Source of the DNA: Hermatobates lingyangjiaoensis
Lineage: Eukaryota > Arthropoda > Insecta > Hemiptera > Hermatobatidae
DNA length: 64,000 nt
Reading direction: 5' to 3'
NCBI GenBank assembly: GCA_026182355.1
Contig: JAPFBL010000008.1
Location: 2,948,501-3,012,500 of the forward strand
Within the stretch, counting starts at the first letter, position 1. The number at the start of each line of letters is the position of its first letter. This document shows, one piece after another, positions 1-10,380 of the stretch. A model generated the notes under the pieces. That model saw only the letters and a list, made by a program, of their open reading frames with translations. It was not told where the DNA came from and did no database searches. The translations under genes were made by a program, and so were the position numbers.

Positions 1-1689
1 GGTATCCCGATAAAACTGTGTACTTGGAGAAAGCACTGGTACAGGGGAAGTCCCTGTTTGATAAAAAGCTGATGAACTACTCTGTTGGTTTCACTGGGAT
101 CATCTCTTTTGTAAGATCCTTAGGATTAGGCGCTGTTATGAGAGTAATAGCACCTTGCATAAACAAGCTGGCTCTTGATTATTCTTATATAATGATTATT
201 CATTAAGAAACCGCTGGTAATTTCAATAATTATATCGTCCTGTTACCCTGTTACAACTTATATCTCAAGACATTGGCTCTAGGTGGTGACAGTTGCACCC
301 TTTTGAATCATTTGTGTACAGAAAATATTTCTTATGAATGTCACAGGAAGTTTTTTTATCGTGGATCAAACTATTTAGGATTACACATCAGGAAGTTGTG
401 TATTTATTCCAACGAATATTTATGTGTAAAGACATATTGTGTCTTTAGGATTAAAAAATCATGAATGCTTATAAATCAATGTTTTGGAGTTGAAGAACAA
501 AATTCGGTGTTCGATTTTATCTTTTTTATGCTGCGGACCAGTGTCGTACTTTTGTTTCAATTCTTGGAAATGTTTTACCTGGCTGATTAAAAAGAAAAAA
601 ATGAATGAAGTTTTCAATGAAGGTTGCACCGATTAATCGGCAAATAATCAGCCAATTAGCCAGTTGATCCGAATCGGCAATCAGGTTAATTAATCGACTA
701 TTTTAGTTTGTTGCTAAATGTCTAATGACCCCTAAAAACATGCAAATTCTACTTTATGTTGATCTCTGAAATAAAAAGTATCCAAATAGATATTTTGTTT
801 ACATAATTTCTCTTGTGTATTATGAACTACTAAATAATTGTTGACATTTAGAAAGACATAATATTTATTTGTAATTATTGTTTTAACCATTAAATTAAAA
901 CATTCAATAATATAATAAAATTCTAGATAATATAAATAAAATTCCTATATTATCTAGAAATAATTTTTGAACGAAAAATTGAGCCAAATGATGCTGAACA
1001 GAAAATCTGCAGGAAATATAGACTAACTCATTAATTAAAGTTAAAATTTCTTAAATTGTATGATAGTAAAATAGGCATTCCCCCATTTTCAGGACGCAGT
1101 CAATGTATGTTACCTACAGTAAACAGCATTCTTGCTCGTTCTACTGAAGTAACTGGAGCACTCAATAAATGTTTCAACTATCCTACCACCAAAAAGGAGG
1201 AAATTATTTTCTTTTTAATTATGCTACGAAATTAACAACATTTCCTTGCAACAACGGTGATTTCAATGAAACGGCCAATTTCCTTATTGCAACTCTACTT
1301 TAATAAACTTTACTCCACTTTAATGATAAGTTCTTGTTAAGAAATAGTAAACTTTTACTGTAATTTCCAGGAATACTTTTATCTCCTATTCATTTCATGT
1401 ATAGCTCAGCAATAAATGACAAGTTTTACAAAATAAAAGAATTACTTTTCAATGGCCAAGTCGTATTTTCTAACGACTTTTTTTTTGTTTCTTTGCAATT
1501 ACCATAGTCTTTTATGATATTTTTTTTGTAAACTAGAGATGATTTTCTAGAAAAGCTAAAAGAAGTAAATATGGCAACCACCTGCCATAATATTTCAAAA
1601 TTGCACAGTTGACAATAAAACTCACTCAACTGCAATTTCGCTCTATTTGAATAAAGTTTGGAATACTATTATACTTATTGGAGGAGATC
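1..1689. other. AT-rich DNA, no gene seen
   Basis: No reading frame resembles a protein and no splice-flanked exon is convincing. Two palindromes stand out. Positions 629-640 are a perfect 12-bp palindrome (CCGATTAATCGG) inside a stretch rich in GATTAATCGG-like words (about 625-700), which could be the relic of a transposon end. Positions 921-959 form a hairpin, listed separately. Confidence 0.6.
921..959. repeat. Perfect 14-bp inverted repeat
   Basis: The arms TTCTAGATAATATA and TATATTATCTAGAA are exact reverse complements separated by 11 nt. The DNA is very AT-rich, so this may be chance or a decayed MITE core. No target-site duplication was recognised. Confidence 0.5.
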
Positions 1690-2050
1690 ATGGTTGTGCC
1701 CCTCATTGCCAATGGCTTGCGTCCTTGCCTCTAGACTAGCTGATCCTGGGTTCGATTCTTACTCTGGCCCTCGATGTTTTCACGTAGGAGGTAATAAAAT
1801 CTGAGCATGTGATCACTCGGAGAGTCTGCTAGGCTATAGTCACCTAGCTTGTACGATGTCGGGTACTCGTTAAAGATAGCTTCTCTAAATACGTTTGAGT
1901 TAGACTCAGACTTACACTTAGACGTGACTTTGGCAAAATTTAGGACTACCGAATGTAGAATCAACCTGGTAATGTGTCTCGCCCATTACTTAATGGGTGT
2001 CCACATTTATAGCGCTAAAGGTGAAAGCCTGTACAAGTCCAAACAACAAC
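1690..2050 (+). mobile_element. tRNA-derived SINE, copy a (SINE family 1)
   Basis: The head carries a polymerase III box-B-like GGGTTCGATTCTT near 1748 and a weaker box A upstream. It is followed by the family body: GGCCCTCGAT, a GGAGGT..AAAATCTGAG stretch, a CCT.GTACGATGTCGGGTAC stretch, then TTTAGGACTACCGAATGTAGAATC. The 3' part ends with GGTGAAAGCCTGTACAAG and an AAC-repeat tail. The same order of blocks recurs at about ten other places in the window on both strands. Family 1 SINEs are non-autonomous and need a partner LINE-type RT, which is not visible here. Confidence 0.8.
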
Positions 2051-2263
2051 AACAGCTATATCTACTGGAGACTGAACACACTGTTTTGATTGTCCAGGAG
2101 GAGGATATCAGTGCATTATCCACTGGAACAACTTATTGGGTTATTGCACTTGTAGATTACATCTTATAATCACTTCTAAGAAGATTAATTTTTGTGTTTG
2201 TTGGTATAATGTTATTCCTTCTATAATTCAGAAATATGAAATTATTCAAATGATAAAATCTGT

Positions 2264-2345
2264 TTGTTTTTTTCGGCACTTATAGGCTTTCGCCTGTTGT
2301 GCCATAAGTGTGTCACGTGTGGTTCATTGATTGCCACATATCTTA
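2264..2345 (-). mobile_element. SINE family 1 3'-tail fragment
   Basis: The block GGCACTTATAGGCTTTCGCC is the reverse complement of the 3' part of SINE copies a and b (GGCGAAAGCCTATAAGTG). Only the tail is present, in opposite orientation to the copy just upstream. Confidence 0.6.
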
Positions 2346-3667
2346 GTTACGGGTGAGCGATGTTGCGTATTCGCATGCAGACAGGACATGATTATTACCT
2401 TTACCAAAACATCTTCATAAATTACAATTCGCCTTCTTTGTAACAATGAGGATATGACTTCCACCCATTTGAGGGCGTAAAAACTTTACGATTGGTAGGT
2501 AATGTAATCTAATGAATTTTCAGTTAGGTGCTAAATAGATAATACATATTGATATGTAATTAATTACATTTATTAATGATTAAATAAATAAATTTTATCT
2601 TAATATTATAATTAATATGTATGATGCTTAATTATCTTCAAATATCAAATAGATCATTTGATTTTGATTATTAACAGTCAAAAGTCAACCTTTCTTAGTT
2701 TCTAATTTCTATAATTAACATATTAGTATATTTTACTTATATGTAATCATTTGAGTTGGTCTTTATAATCAAATGTTATGTACATGCATAAGTACAACCC
2801 TTGACATTCATTACTTTGTAAAAGTAAGTTGTATATTTAATTTTTTTTTTGTTATAGATAATACAGCATGTAATTCTTAACCTGCATGTGCTGTTGATTG
2901 TGTCTGTTTAATACTCTTGAATTATCCCTTGTAGATAAAGATGGTACTAATAACCTGTTTCATCAGGTTCATTTTTTTTATTTCATCAGGAAGTTTTTTT
3001 ACAAAGTGTAAATTTATTGCAATTATTGTCGTGCTAATAATTGTTGTAGCTTTGATGCATTTTAGTTAGATGTAATCATTGTGATGCATTTTAAATCAAT
3101 ACCCTCCTTTTTAATTAAAGTTGATTTATTAGTTTTGTGCTTGAAGGGATATAGAATGTTTGAAATAGGAGCTTTAGAACACAAATGACACTAAGCCATT
3201 GTGGTTTTTGATAAGATTGTGAGGTACTTAATCAATATTGGGTGCATTATGGGGCTCATTGATTTCGTTCAACTTTGTTTAAAGCTCTTTTCAAGGCTTC
3301 CCGGAATTGAATTTCTCTTCTCTCAAATCAACTCCCCTCCATCAGGCTTAATCGCCTCAGTCAACAGAGCCAAACGCCCAACACTATTAAGCAGTTTATT
3401 ACGTTTTCGCTTTTAATTTCCACAGTTTGATTAATATAGGATAGGTGTGTTCAGTTTTCAATTATAACTGTTATTTAAAAGAATAATTTTCTTTTTACTA
3501 CAGAGTGTGTGTATGTTTGATACGAAACTCCTCTTAGTGATAGACCTCTGTAACCCTACATATTCTGAACCCTATGAACCAGGATACGGGTATATGCATG
3601 TTTCATTTACGTATTTTGCGTGTGGGTTGTGTAGTGACGTCATATATACATTTTATTTCTTAGTATT
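2346..3667. other. AT-rich DNA, no gene seen
   Basis: A 71-codon open frame at 3201-3416 has a composition slightly richer in GC than its surroundings, but no family resemblance, no convincing splice signals and no neighbouring coding piece. It is treated as chance. Confidence 0.5.
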
Positions 3668-3990
3668 CATTTTTGATACTATTCACTTATGCGTACTCCC
3701 AGTGTCGCTACTAAAAAACTAAATCTCACTCAATGCTTACACTTGAAGAACTGTATTTTTCTGTAGTAGTATTTTTTTTAGTAGTGTACATTTTTTAGCA
3801 TTATTCAATGATCCCTATCCCCAATGTACGCTACTGCACTAGAAGAGCTTTGTATGTATTATATTTTGCTGAAGTGGTATTTTCTTCAGTATTGTGGATT
3901 TTTTGGCACTATTCAAGATACGTACTCCCAGGGACGCTACTAAAGAACTAAATCTCTATCATTACTTGCTTCTTGAAGAGCGGTATACGT
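3668..3990. repeat. Degenerate tandem repeat, about three units of 108-121 bp
   Basis: Three successive segments (3668-3788, 3789-3896, 3897-3990) share the same ordered words: TTTTTGATACTATTCA-like, then TACTCCCAGTGTCGCTACTA-like, then CTTGAAGAACTGTAT-like, then a TAGTGTA- or TATTGTGGA-like end. Units 1 and 3 resemble each other most. This is an old minisatellite or a local duplication. It does not encode a periodic peptide. Confidence 0.7.
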
Positions 3991-5154
3991 CAGATATTTG
4001 ATAAGTCGTCTCTAAGTTCAATTCAGTAAAAGTTAGAAGCGATAAAATATATAAAAAATATTCATGTTAAAATATTTTAAAAACCAATACGACTTTAGGG
4101 GTAATCAAAAACCCTATAGACCTTAGACGAATTTTATTCTTTAAAACTTTTTTGGAGACATTTGTCAGCAAGACGTCATATGTAAACCTTCAAAATCTTA
4201 AAAGAAACTGAATAAACTCACAACTCAAAATAAACCTGGAAAATTTTCAAAGTCTGTGTGAATTCCAAAGTATTTTATCAGATGTGTAATTAAGCAACTC
4301 TCAAACGACTCAGAAACCAAAACTCCTTATAAAGAACTGTCCGCTTTGGAGAATTCATAAGAGTCATGTGACCTAGCAGACTTTTTGACCTGCCTAGCTG
4401 CAGCGTTAATTCAGTACTAACGTATTCATGCTTGATCCCTCTTTTATTTGCAGTGCGAAAAAATTATTTTTGAAGCTAGAAAAGGGAAAATCATATTTCA
4501 TATACGATATTGTTTATGGAGTCTCATTTTCCTAAGAACTTAATGATATAGATTCTTAAAACATCTAAACTTGAAAAAAAAACATCCATTGGCTTTGAGG
4601 TGCCGGAATTTAAAATGAATGTATTTTGAAATGATGTCATTTCAGTTTCAGCAAAAGTACTGAAGGTTAGAAAACTTTGCCGATGCAAGCACTTCTTACT
4701 TGGAGAAGATGACACATAAACGCATTCAGCAAAAGACACAACAGTGGCTTATCTGATTTATGTGCCTGAAATCATCTTCTCTCTTGTCTGGCCTGCAAAT
4801 GCAGTCCCGACCTGAATCCTGGAGGCATTAGCTTATGGGCAAACTTATTTCAACAAGTGTATCAAATGTGTGAAAATTTAATCAGTGTGAACTACAAAAT
4901 TGTTCACTTCAAAAACCGGTGAAGTATCTCTGAAATGATAGCGATTGAGGTATTAAAAAAATAGACCTAGGTGTAACTGAATGAAATATGACAGTGAATT
5001 GTGACATGTCGCTATATTTGGTTTTTATTCGTAGTTTAACATCGAAATGGGTGTGTAGATTTTTAAGTTTGACTGGTTTGTAAGTCTGTTTCGACAAGGA
5101 GAGTATGTTCGGGCGTTAAGACTAATTGTGATAAAGCAGAGTTTACCCGATTCA
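3991..5154. other. AT-rich DNA, no gene seen
   Basis: Nothing recognisable on either strand. The longest open frames (4524-4739 and 4909-5097, minus) look random. Confidence 0.5.
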
Positions 5155-5362
5155 CGTTTATCAGGTGAAGGGGCACTCTAATGAGGAGTCAGCAGCATGT
5201 AACTCGTGCTTGACGGCTTTGCCTCCTCTCCAAGAGCGGCATCCATTAGGTTTTATATCTCTATCTTGGTAATAACCAGGTTCACAGTGCGATGTGAACT
5301 CAGAAACTTCACTACCCAATGGCAGCTAGCTCTCTATCCACTTGGCCATCCCACTCTATGCT
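5155..5362 (-). mobile_element. tRNA-derived SINE, family 2
   Basis: Read on the minus strand from about 5362, the head contains a box-A-like TGGCCAAGTGG followed by a box-B-like GAGTTCACATCGC. The body has GAACCTGG, CTCTTGGAGAGGAGGCAAAG and CCGTCAAGCACGAG. The head resembles a tRNA but the body differs from SINE family 1, except for a similar GGAGAGGA..AAGCCGTC block, so the two families may share a core. Only this copy is in the window. Confidence 0.6.
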
Positions 5363-6041
5363 CTTAGTTTAATGGGTTACAAGCTTTTCTAGATGCTATA
5401 GTTTCAGGTTTGAAAATTTGATACCATCTTTTCTAATAACTTCTAATTTTCCATATATAAAAGCTTCTTAAGCCATTTTCACAAAAAAAAAAGACTGTAC
5501 GAAATAACATCTATAAAAAGATACCAAATGATATTACAATAATACATTAATTTATATTAAAGAATAATCAATGGTAGTAATGATGGTATGGAGCAATCAA
5601 TAAGATTGGCCATATAATGTAGCGTGTTGTGGAAGTGCGTTTCAACCCGCTTGGAATCCATTTACTTTAAATACATATGAGTTCAGGTACCATTACTGCA
5701 ACTATTAGATATCCTAGCAAACGTTGCTAGTGTGTTCAAACAAAATTATAAGACACGAAGAAGTAATGATTTTTAGTTCTACTTGCTAAGAGACAAGAGC
5801 TTTTTTAGTTCTGGTAATCTTGACTCATACGTCGAAAAACTTATCCTAATCAATCTACTCCTAATATTGAATATATTAATTATAAGTAATTGAGTATATT
5901 AGTTATTCTAATATTTAAATTAATTACTGAAGTGGTAAAACTGATTTTAGATTAATATACACATCATCAACAAAATATAATTCTTCCTGGTAAATTTTTG
6001 AAGGTTTTATAATTAATGGAGCAAACCATGAATGGTTGTTA
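5363..6041. other. AT-rich DNA, no gene seen
   Basis: No recognisable features on either strand. Confidence 0.5.
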
Positions 6042-6110
6042 AGGTCTTGTGGCTGAGTTAATGAGGCATGGTTTGAAAGCCATGTCCGTTGGTTGCTTGC
6101 GCCATCGACA
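6042..6110 (+). pseudogene. tRNA-Ser-like relic
   Basis: The segment begins GGTCTTGTGGCTGAGTTAAT with a D-arm/box-A-like GTGGCTGAGT and a GAGGC block. It continues with an anticodon-arm-like CATGG-TTTGAAAG-CCATG hairpin in which TGA sits where a serine UGA anticodon would be, then a long variable-arm-like TCCGTTGGTTGCTTGC. The T arm (GGTTCGAAnCC) is missing, so it cannot be functional. It may be a decayed tRNA-Ser copy or the head of an unlisted SINE. Confidence 0.35.
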
Positions 6111-8039
6111 TTTTATACGGTGATTTCGTATAGGAACAGTAATGACCACAGATACAGCTAATATAAAACCTCATATTAGTTACATTTTCTATTATTTTTT
6201 GGTACGAATCGTAATAAATGCATGATTCTAAAACGAATTACCAATTGATTTGATGCCAATGCATTGTTTCAAGTTGTCTTATGAAGGGTTCATTTCTAGT
6301 GTGTGTGAATCGTGAAAAATGCTTTTATTGTTCAAGGCTTTTAGAAAAGCCATTTGTCTATATCTGGCAGAGTGTTCCTTTTAAAATATGTTTAAATTTA
6401 GTTTGCCCTGAGCTGCATGAATTTTTTTACGTTACTGCAAGTGATCGCGAATGACGTTCGAATATTTCGGCAGATTTACTCGTTTTTGAGGTCAGTGAAT
6501 CCACTTTTGATATGTTTAGAATTATATCGCGATCGGTGTGGGTATGGATTCAAAGCTTTGTGAGCAGTCCTTGACACATCTTAATAAATTTGTCAGATAT
6601 TCAGCCCTATTCTTTTTTTTTCTATATTAAATGATAAACGTATTTTATCTTACTTTAAAATAAGTAATAATTTCCCCTCTGATGAGAGACTTTATCATTT
6701 CTGTTTAGTCTTACTCTTTATGCATTTTTTATAAAACAAGTTTCATGATTATTGAATTATCATATGAGGAAATAACACTGAAAAGAAAACATAATAAGTT
6801 CCACCTGTTATCATTTTTTGGACTTGTACACTTATGTCTTATTAAAACCCCAAAATTCAATATAAGTGATTTAAACTGAAATAATAGTCAATAGCCATTT
6901 ACCCAAAACAAAGAAGGCCTACTAGTTATCAAATGAAATAACTAGTAAGTTTTTACTCAATTTTTTATTAATATTTATTATGTTTTTATAATTTCTGTCA
7001 AATAATAGTCGAAACGATTTGACACTATAATTAGGTGCCTCACCCTTTCTTCACATGACATGTCGTCTGCAGGATCTTCATTATATAGAGTGATTTGGCT
7101 AAGAATATCTCACTGTATTCTGTGTATTGAGCCAGTTATTGTGAACAATCGATCATCTTGAATACATATTCGTCATAAGTATAATAAATGTATTGAATTG
7201 ATCAGTTATTACGCCTGATAATGAGTTTACTTGTACCACATTTGAGTGTAGACCATTCTAGATGTTTTTTCATTAGCTATCTTCATTTTTACAATTATGA
7301 CCAAAATGCAATCATAGTTCAATCAATAGAGGTAACAGTCATTGATTTGAGTCTTTCATCAAATAATAAACTGTAATAGAAGGCCTAAGCGATGTAACTG
7401 TCTGTATGCGATTTCGATTTCTGTTTTCCTTTTTATAATCTTCCACAAGTGAGGACAATTGCATTTCACAACTCTCTGTTTGGGCGTGGGATAGTCAGCC
7501 AGCACAATGACTGTGTGGGCTGCACTTGAGGACTGCCTTACTACTTTTCTTATTCCTCTTTAAAACACATGTACTTTGCTCTTGTTTTTTTTAAGGATTT
7601 ATCAAATTTATTGATTTTTCGATTAGTGCTTGAAAGTTTAAATTGAAAATCAAATAACATGTGCTTCTTTACATTAACCAAACTACATTACATTAGTAAT
7701 TTATGTCAACAAAAGGGGTACTTTAAAAATCATCAAACAACCTCTCTTCGCTGGCACTCGAATGAACGGCAAATCGATTGAATGCCCAGGGATACTTGCA
7801 TGTTGCTATAGGTAACATTGTTAAACTTTTTGAAAAACTTGTAAGCAGTTAACAGTAACAAAAAAGTTATTAGTAATCCTTTGGTTGTATGAACTTCAAT
7901 GTTATTATCTTGCACATATTTCAGTAAAATTATTTTTTTTTTAAATATTATATTTTTTATATACACCATGTTTTTATATATTCCATTTTTTGTTCTTTAT
8001 CATTGAGAATAATACGAGTATAAATTTCAGAAGGTGTCA
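6111..8039. other. AT-rich DNA, no gene seen
   Basis: A 10-bp hairpin (TACTAGTTAT / ATAACTAGTA) lies at about 6919-6947. No coding region or RNA gene is recognisable. A weak 78-codon minus frame (7733-7969) appears random. Confidence 0.5.
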
Positions 8040-8101
8040 GCTTTGAGTGAAATTCATTAAGGGTACTTGGTGAAAAGTAGTTCAGAACCACTGTTCTAGA
8101 A
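8040..8101 (-). mobile_element. Possible orphan hAT transposon end
   Basis: Read on the minus strand from 8093, the sequence starts CAGTGGTTCTGAACTACTTT, very close to the CAGTGGTTCTCAACC-type termini of many hAT elements. It is followed outward by TTCTAGAA (8094-8101), which fits the NTCTAGAN 8-bp target consensus described for hAT elements. I could not find the matching left end and duplication upstream, so the element is either decayed or truncated. Confidence 0.4.
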
Positions 8102-8490
8102 CAGTACTGAAAAAAAGGTGATAAATTGAAGTTATTTTATGTTTGTGGAATATAACTGTAAACCTGGGCCTCATGAAGTATAAAGATTTGACATTAGGTT
8201 TTGAACCAGTTTATACATGGTTTGAGATCCTATTAAAAAAAATCAGAGATGTGTAGGGAAAACAGACGCGATAAGAACATTTGTTTATTCAAACTACTCG
8301 TTTACTTTAAGCAGCAGTGTTATAAGTTTGTAAACAGGAAGGTTATTGTTGATGGAGCGATACCGGCACAGGGCTTCCTCTTGGATAAGAGAGCACCTCC
8401 CTAGGGGCGATCTGGCATTTTAACCTTCCCCTCATTTGACCTTTAAACACTGCTGATTTTTTTTTTTGAAAATGTTAAAGCACACGCTTT
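8102..8490. other. Unannotated stretch
   Basis: A somewhat GC-richer patch at about 8345-8440 has no recognisable coding or repeat identity. Confidence 0.4.
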
Positions 8491-8516
8491 TATATATATA
8501 TATATATATATATATA
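8491..8516. repeat. (TA)n microsatellite
   Basis: Uninterrupted TA repeat of 26 bp directly bordering the tail-bearing end of the J palindrome. Confidence 0.95.
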
Positions 8517-8711
8517 CTTTGAATTGAAATTGAAATCAGACGGTCCAAACGGACAAATAATTAAAGTTACAGCTAGAGAACACAAGAAAAAGGACGAACA
8601 CTCACGAATCTCGATAATTTCGGCGTCTTGCCGTCTTTGAAGACGGCAAGACGCCGAAATTATCGAGATTCGTGAGTGTTCGTCCTTTTTCTTGTGTTCT
8701 CTAGCTGTAAC

Positions 8712-8717
<6 letters not shown>
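8517..8717. mobile_element. Family J PLE 3' ends fused as a perfect palindrome
   Basis: Positions 8560-8637 and 8640-8717 are exact 78-nt reverse complements with a 2-nt spacer. Each arm carries (U)GAAGA-C-GGC-AAGAC-GCC-GAAA followed by TTATCGAG, the hammerhead-like architecture shared by other PLE ends here. The longer J copy at 62148 shows the complete CUGAAGA, so these arms are truncated just inside the motif. The minus-oriented arm continues outward into a 43-nt tail (8517-8559) containing GTCC..GGACCG on its own strand. The plus arm ends directly in (TA)n. Both outer ends abut (TA)n. Assignment to PLEs is by structural analogy with families C, D and H, which have adjacent RT/EN remnants; no J coding sequence is present. 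Confidence 0.75.

Positions 8718-8743
<26 letters not shown>
8716..8743. repeat. (TA)n microsatellite
   Basis: TA repeat starting at the exact end of the right arm of the J palindrome and ending at the start of the family I sequence. Confidence 0.95.
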
Positions 8744-8744
8744 C

Positions 8745-8905
8745 ATTAGTTGTGCAATCCGTAATTGTGTGGTATTTACTCATTCTGAGGTAAAATGGAG
8801 AAACAAACACCAGAGGATGTGGTGTCTTCCTGATGATGAACACAAAGTGTTCGAAACGCGTTGTTGTTGTTGAATAAAACTTCATTTGTGTGGAGACTTT
8901 TGTTT
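8745..8905 (+). mobile_element. Family I PLE-like 3' end with hammerhead-like motif
   Basis: At about 8830-8860 the sequence reads CUGAUGA-U-GAACAC-AAA-GUGUUC-GAAAC, a 6-bp hairpin flanked by CUGANGA and GAAA. It is followed by GCG and a short GTT repeat. A second, diverged copy sharing GTGTGxTATTTACTCAT and GTGTTCGAAACGC lies at 16215-16335 on the minus strand. No coding sequence accompanies it. Confidence 0.6.
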
Positions 8906-8933
8906 GTTTATAGATTTTATCTCAAAATGATAC

Positions 8934-9285
8934 ATATATATATAACAGATTCAATAATATATCGACCGTTAGATAGAATAGGTGTGTTCTCGAATCGGGG
9001 TTCGGTCAATTTCCCAGGATAAAAAATCACACTCTCGTTGCCAACGTTTCGGTTTTATGTAAAACCTTTTTCATAGGCATCTATCTAACGGTCGTTATAT
9101 TTTTGAATCTGTTATATATGTATTTCGGTTTATTATAGAAATATCGGTTTTTATGAGGATATAAGAAGAGTGTATAGAGAAGATGCCTATGAAAAAGGTT
9201 TTAAATAAAACCGAAACGTTGGCAACGAGAGTGTGATTTTTTATCCTCGAAAATTGACCGAACCCCGATTAGAGAACACACCTAT
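8934..9285. mobile_element. Family G PLE-like palindrome, copy 1
   Basis: The minus-oriented arm (8978-9082) and plus-oriented arm (9181-9285) are near-perfect reverse complements. Each contains GCCTATGAAAAAGG, a GGTTTTA..TAAAACC hairpin, GAAACGTTGG, and a distal ATTGACCGAACCCCGATT block. The tail, containing ACGGTCGATA and TTGAATCTGTT on its own strand, is present beyond the minus arm (8944-8977). It occurs a second time in the middle (9081-9120), so three insertion events or a duplicated tail must be invoked. The hairpin before GAAACG matches the other PLE motifs, but the upstream CUGANGA is degenerate (CUAUGAA). Confidence 0.7.
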
Positions 9286-9303
9286 ATATATATATAATAT
9301 ATA
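9283..9303. repeat. (TA)n-rich tract between G and D elements
   Basis: The TA tract lies exactly between the end of the G plus arm and the tail of the D minus arm, so two element 3' ends face each other across it. Confidence 0.9.
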
Positions 9304-9509
9304 AAGATTTCACATAAACACGTGAAACAACAATCAATGATTAAACCACAATAAGAATGGGAAAACAAGACTAAGACCTTTCAACCGTAACAAGCGGTCT
9401 TCGTCAGAGTCAAAAACCCAACTGAGTTGGTTTTTTAACTCTGACGAAGACCGCTTGTTACGGTTGAAAGATCTTAGTCTTGTTTTCCCATTCTTATTGT
9501 GGTTTAATC

Positions 9510-9510
<1 letters not shown>
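9301..9510. mobile_element. Family D PLE palindrome, copy 1
   Basis: Arms at about 9338-9423 and 9425-9510 are reverse complements with three mismatches. Each arm carries CUGACGA-A-GACCG..CGGUU-GAAAGAUCUUAGUC, again CUGANGA-N-hairpin-GAAA, and ends ATTGTGGTTTAATCA. The minus arm continues into a 35-nt tail (9303-9337) with its own short hairpin (TTTCACGTG..TGTGAAA). The plus arm ends directly in (TA)n. Family D is tied to PLEs because the same terminal block follows a PLE endonuclease remnant at 33481-34025. Confidence 0.8.
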
Positions 9511-9546
<36 letters not shown>

Positions 9547-9563
9547 ATAATATTTTATATATA
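9511..9563. repeat. (TA)n-rich microsatellite
   Basis: Long imperfect TA tract bordered on the left by a D 3' end and on the right by a G-like 3' end in the opposite orientation. Confidence 0.9.
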
Positions 9564-9670
9564 CAAAATAAACGTTTATCAGGACTCAGTTCTTCAGGTT
9601 CAAATTAAACTGTCATTCCCTATGTTTCAGTTTTTATTTAAAACCTTTTTCATAGGCTTACAAAACAGGA
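9564..9670 (-). mobile_element. Family G-like 3' end, copy 2 (diverged)
   Basis: On the minus strand it reads AAGCCTATGAAAAAGG, a GTTTTAAATAAAAAC hairpin, TGAAACATAGGG, then TTTGAACCTGAAGAACTGA. The hairpin and spacing match family G. The downstream block matches the copy at 45.4 kb better than copy 1, so G has at least two subfamilies. Confidence 0.6.
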
Positions 9671-10282
9671 GAAATATAGGAAAATATGTAATAATTCAAA
9701 AATCAAACATATATAAAAAGCAAAAAAGTTACGTCTTAGAAAATACAATAGAAATTTTGACTATAGTTTAGTGAGATAACTTACAGAAGTATCAACATTT
9801 TTAAACATAAAAACTAAGTATTACATCAGAGATTATTTTACAAAGAAAACAATCTGTGGATTTCAGCAACAACTGTCTAGTTTGAATGAACTGAAAAACA
9901 AACAATGCAATCAAATTTTACCAGACAACCAAAAAGTCACTAAAGCAGTTTTGCATGGATCAAAAATTTACTGAAACTCACTTACTGTTTTCTTTGTAAA
10001 ATAATCTCTAATGTAATACTAGATTTTTCTATTTAAAAATTTTATACTTCCCTAAGTTATTCCTATTGTCAAAATTTCTCATGTATTTTCTATATATTTG
10101 TATAGATTGGTAGTAAGTCTTCTTGGATCCATATTTGGTTAAAGTTTATAAAATAAGTTCTCCCTTGGAGAAGTTATATGGGATTTACTGAACCTTTACC
10201 TGAGGAACGTCTAATAGTCAGGAGACTCGAACAAACCAGCCACAAGATCGTTAAATGCAGAAGCTGCTGTATGCTTTAACCA
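9671..10282. other. AT-rich DNA, no gene seen
   Basis: A weak inverted similarity exists between about 9800-9860 (AACTAAGTATTACATCAGAGATTATTTTAC) and 9985-10025. Otherwise nothing is recognised. Confidence 0.4.
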
Positions 10283-10380
10283 AACATATATATGTATTTT
10301 CAACCAAAACAACTTTGTCTTTGTTAGAGTCATATTCAAACCAACGAACACCATTTGTTTTGGTTGAGTGGTCTTAATCA
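10283..10380. mobile_element. Decayed D-like inverted pair
   Basis: CAACCAAAACAA (from about 10301) is the reverse complement of TTGTTTTGGTTG (from about 10353), flanked by GACTCTAACAAAGAC on the minus strand and GTGGTCTTAATCAT on the plus strand. These correspond to the D words CTCTGACGAAGAC, GGTTGAAAG and TCTTAGTC in order, at much lower identity. It is likely an old relative of family D. Confidence 0.4.

Noticed and set aside
6042..6110. Functional tRNA-Ser
   Set aside because: The T arm and box B are absent, so it cannot be a transcribed, folded tRNA.
8490..8885. 131-codon minus-strand open frame across the J palindrome
   Set aside because: It runs through the (TA)n tracts (Ile-Tyr repeats) and both palindrome arms; it is open by composition, not coding.
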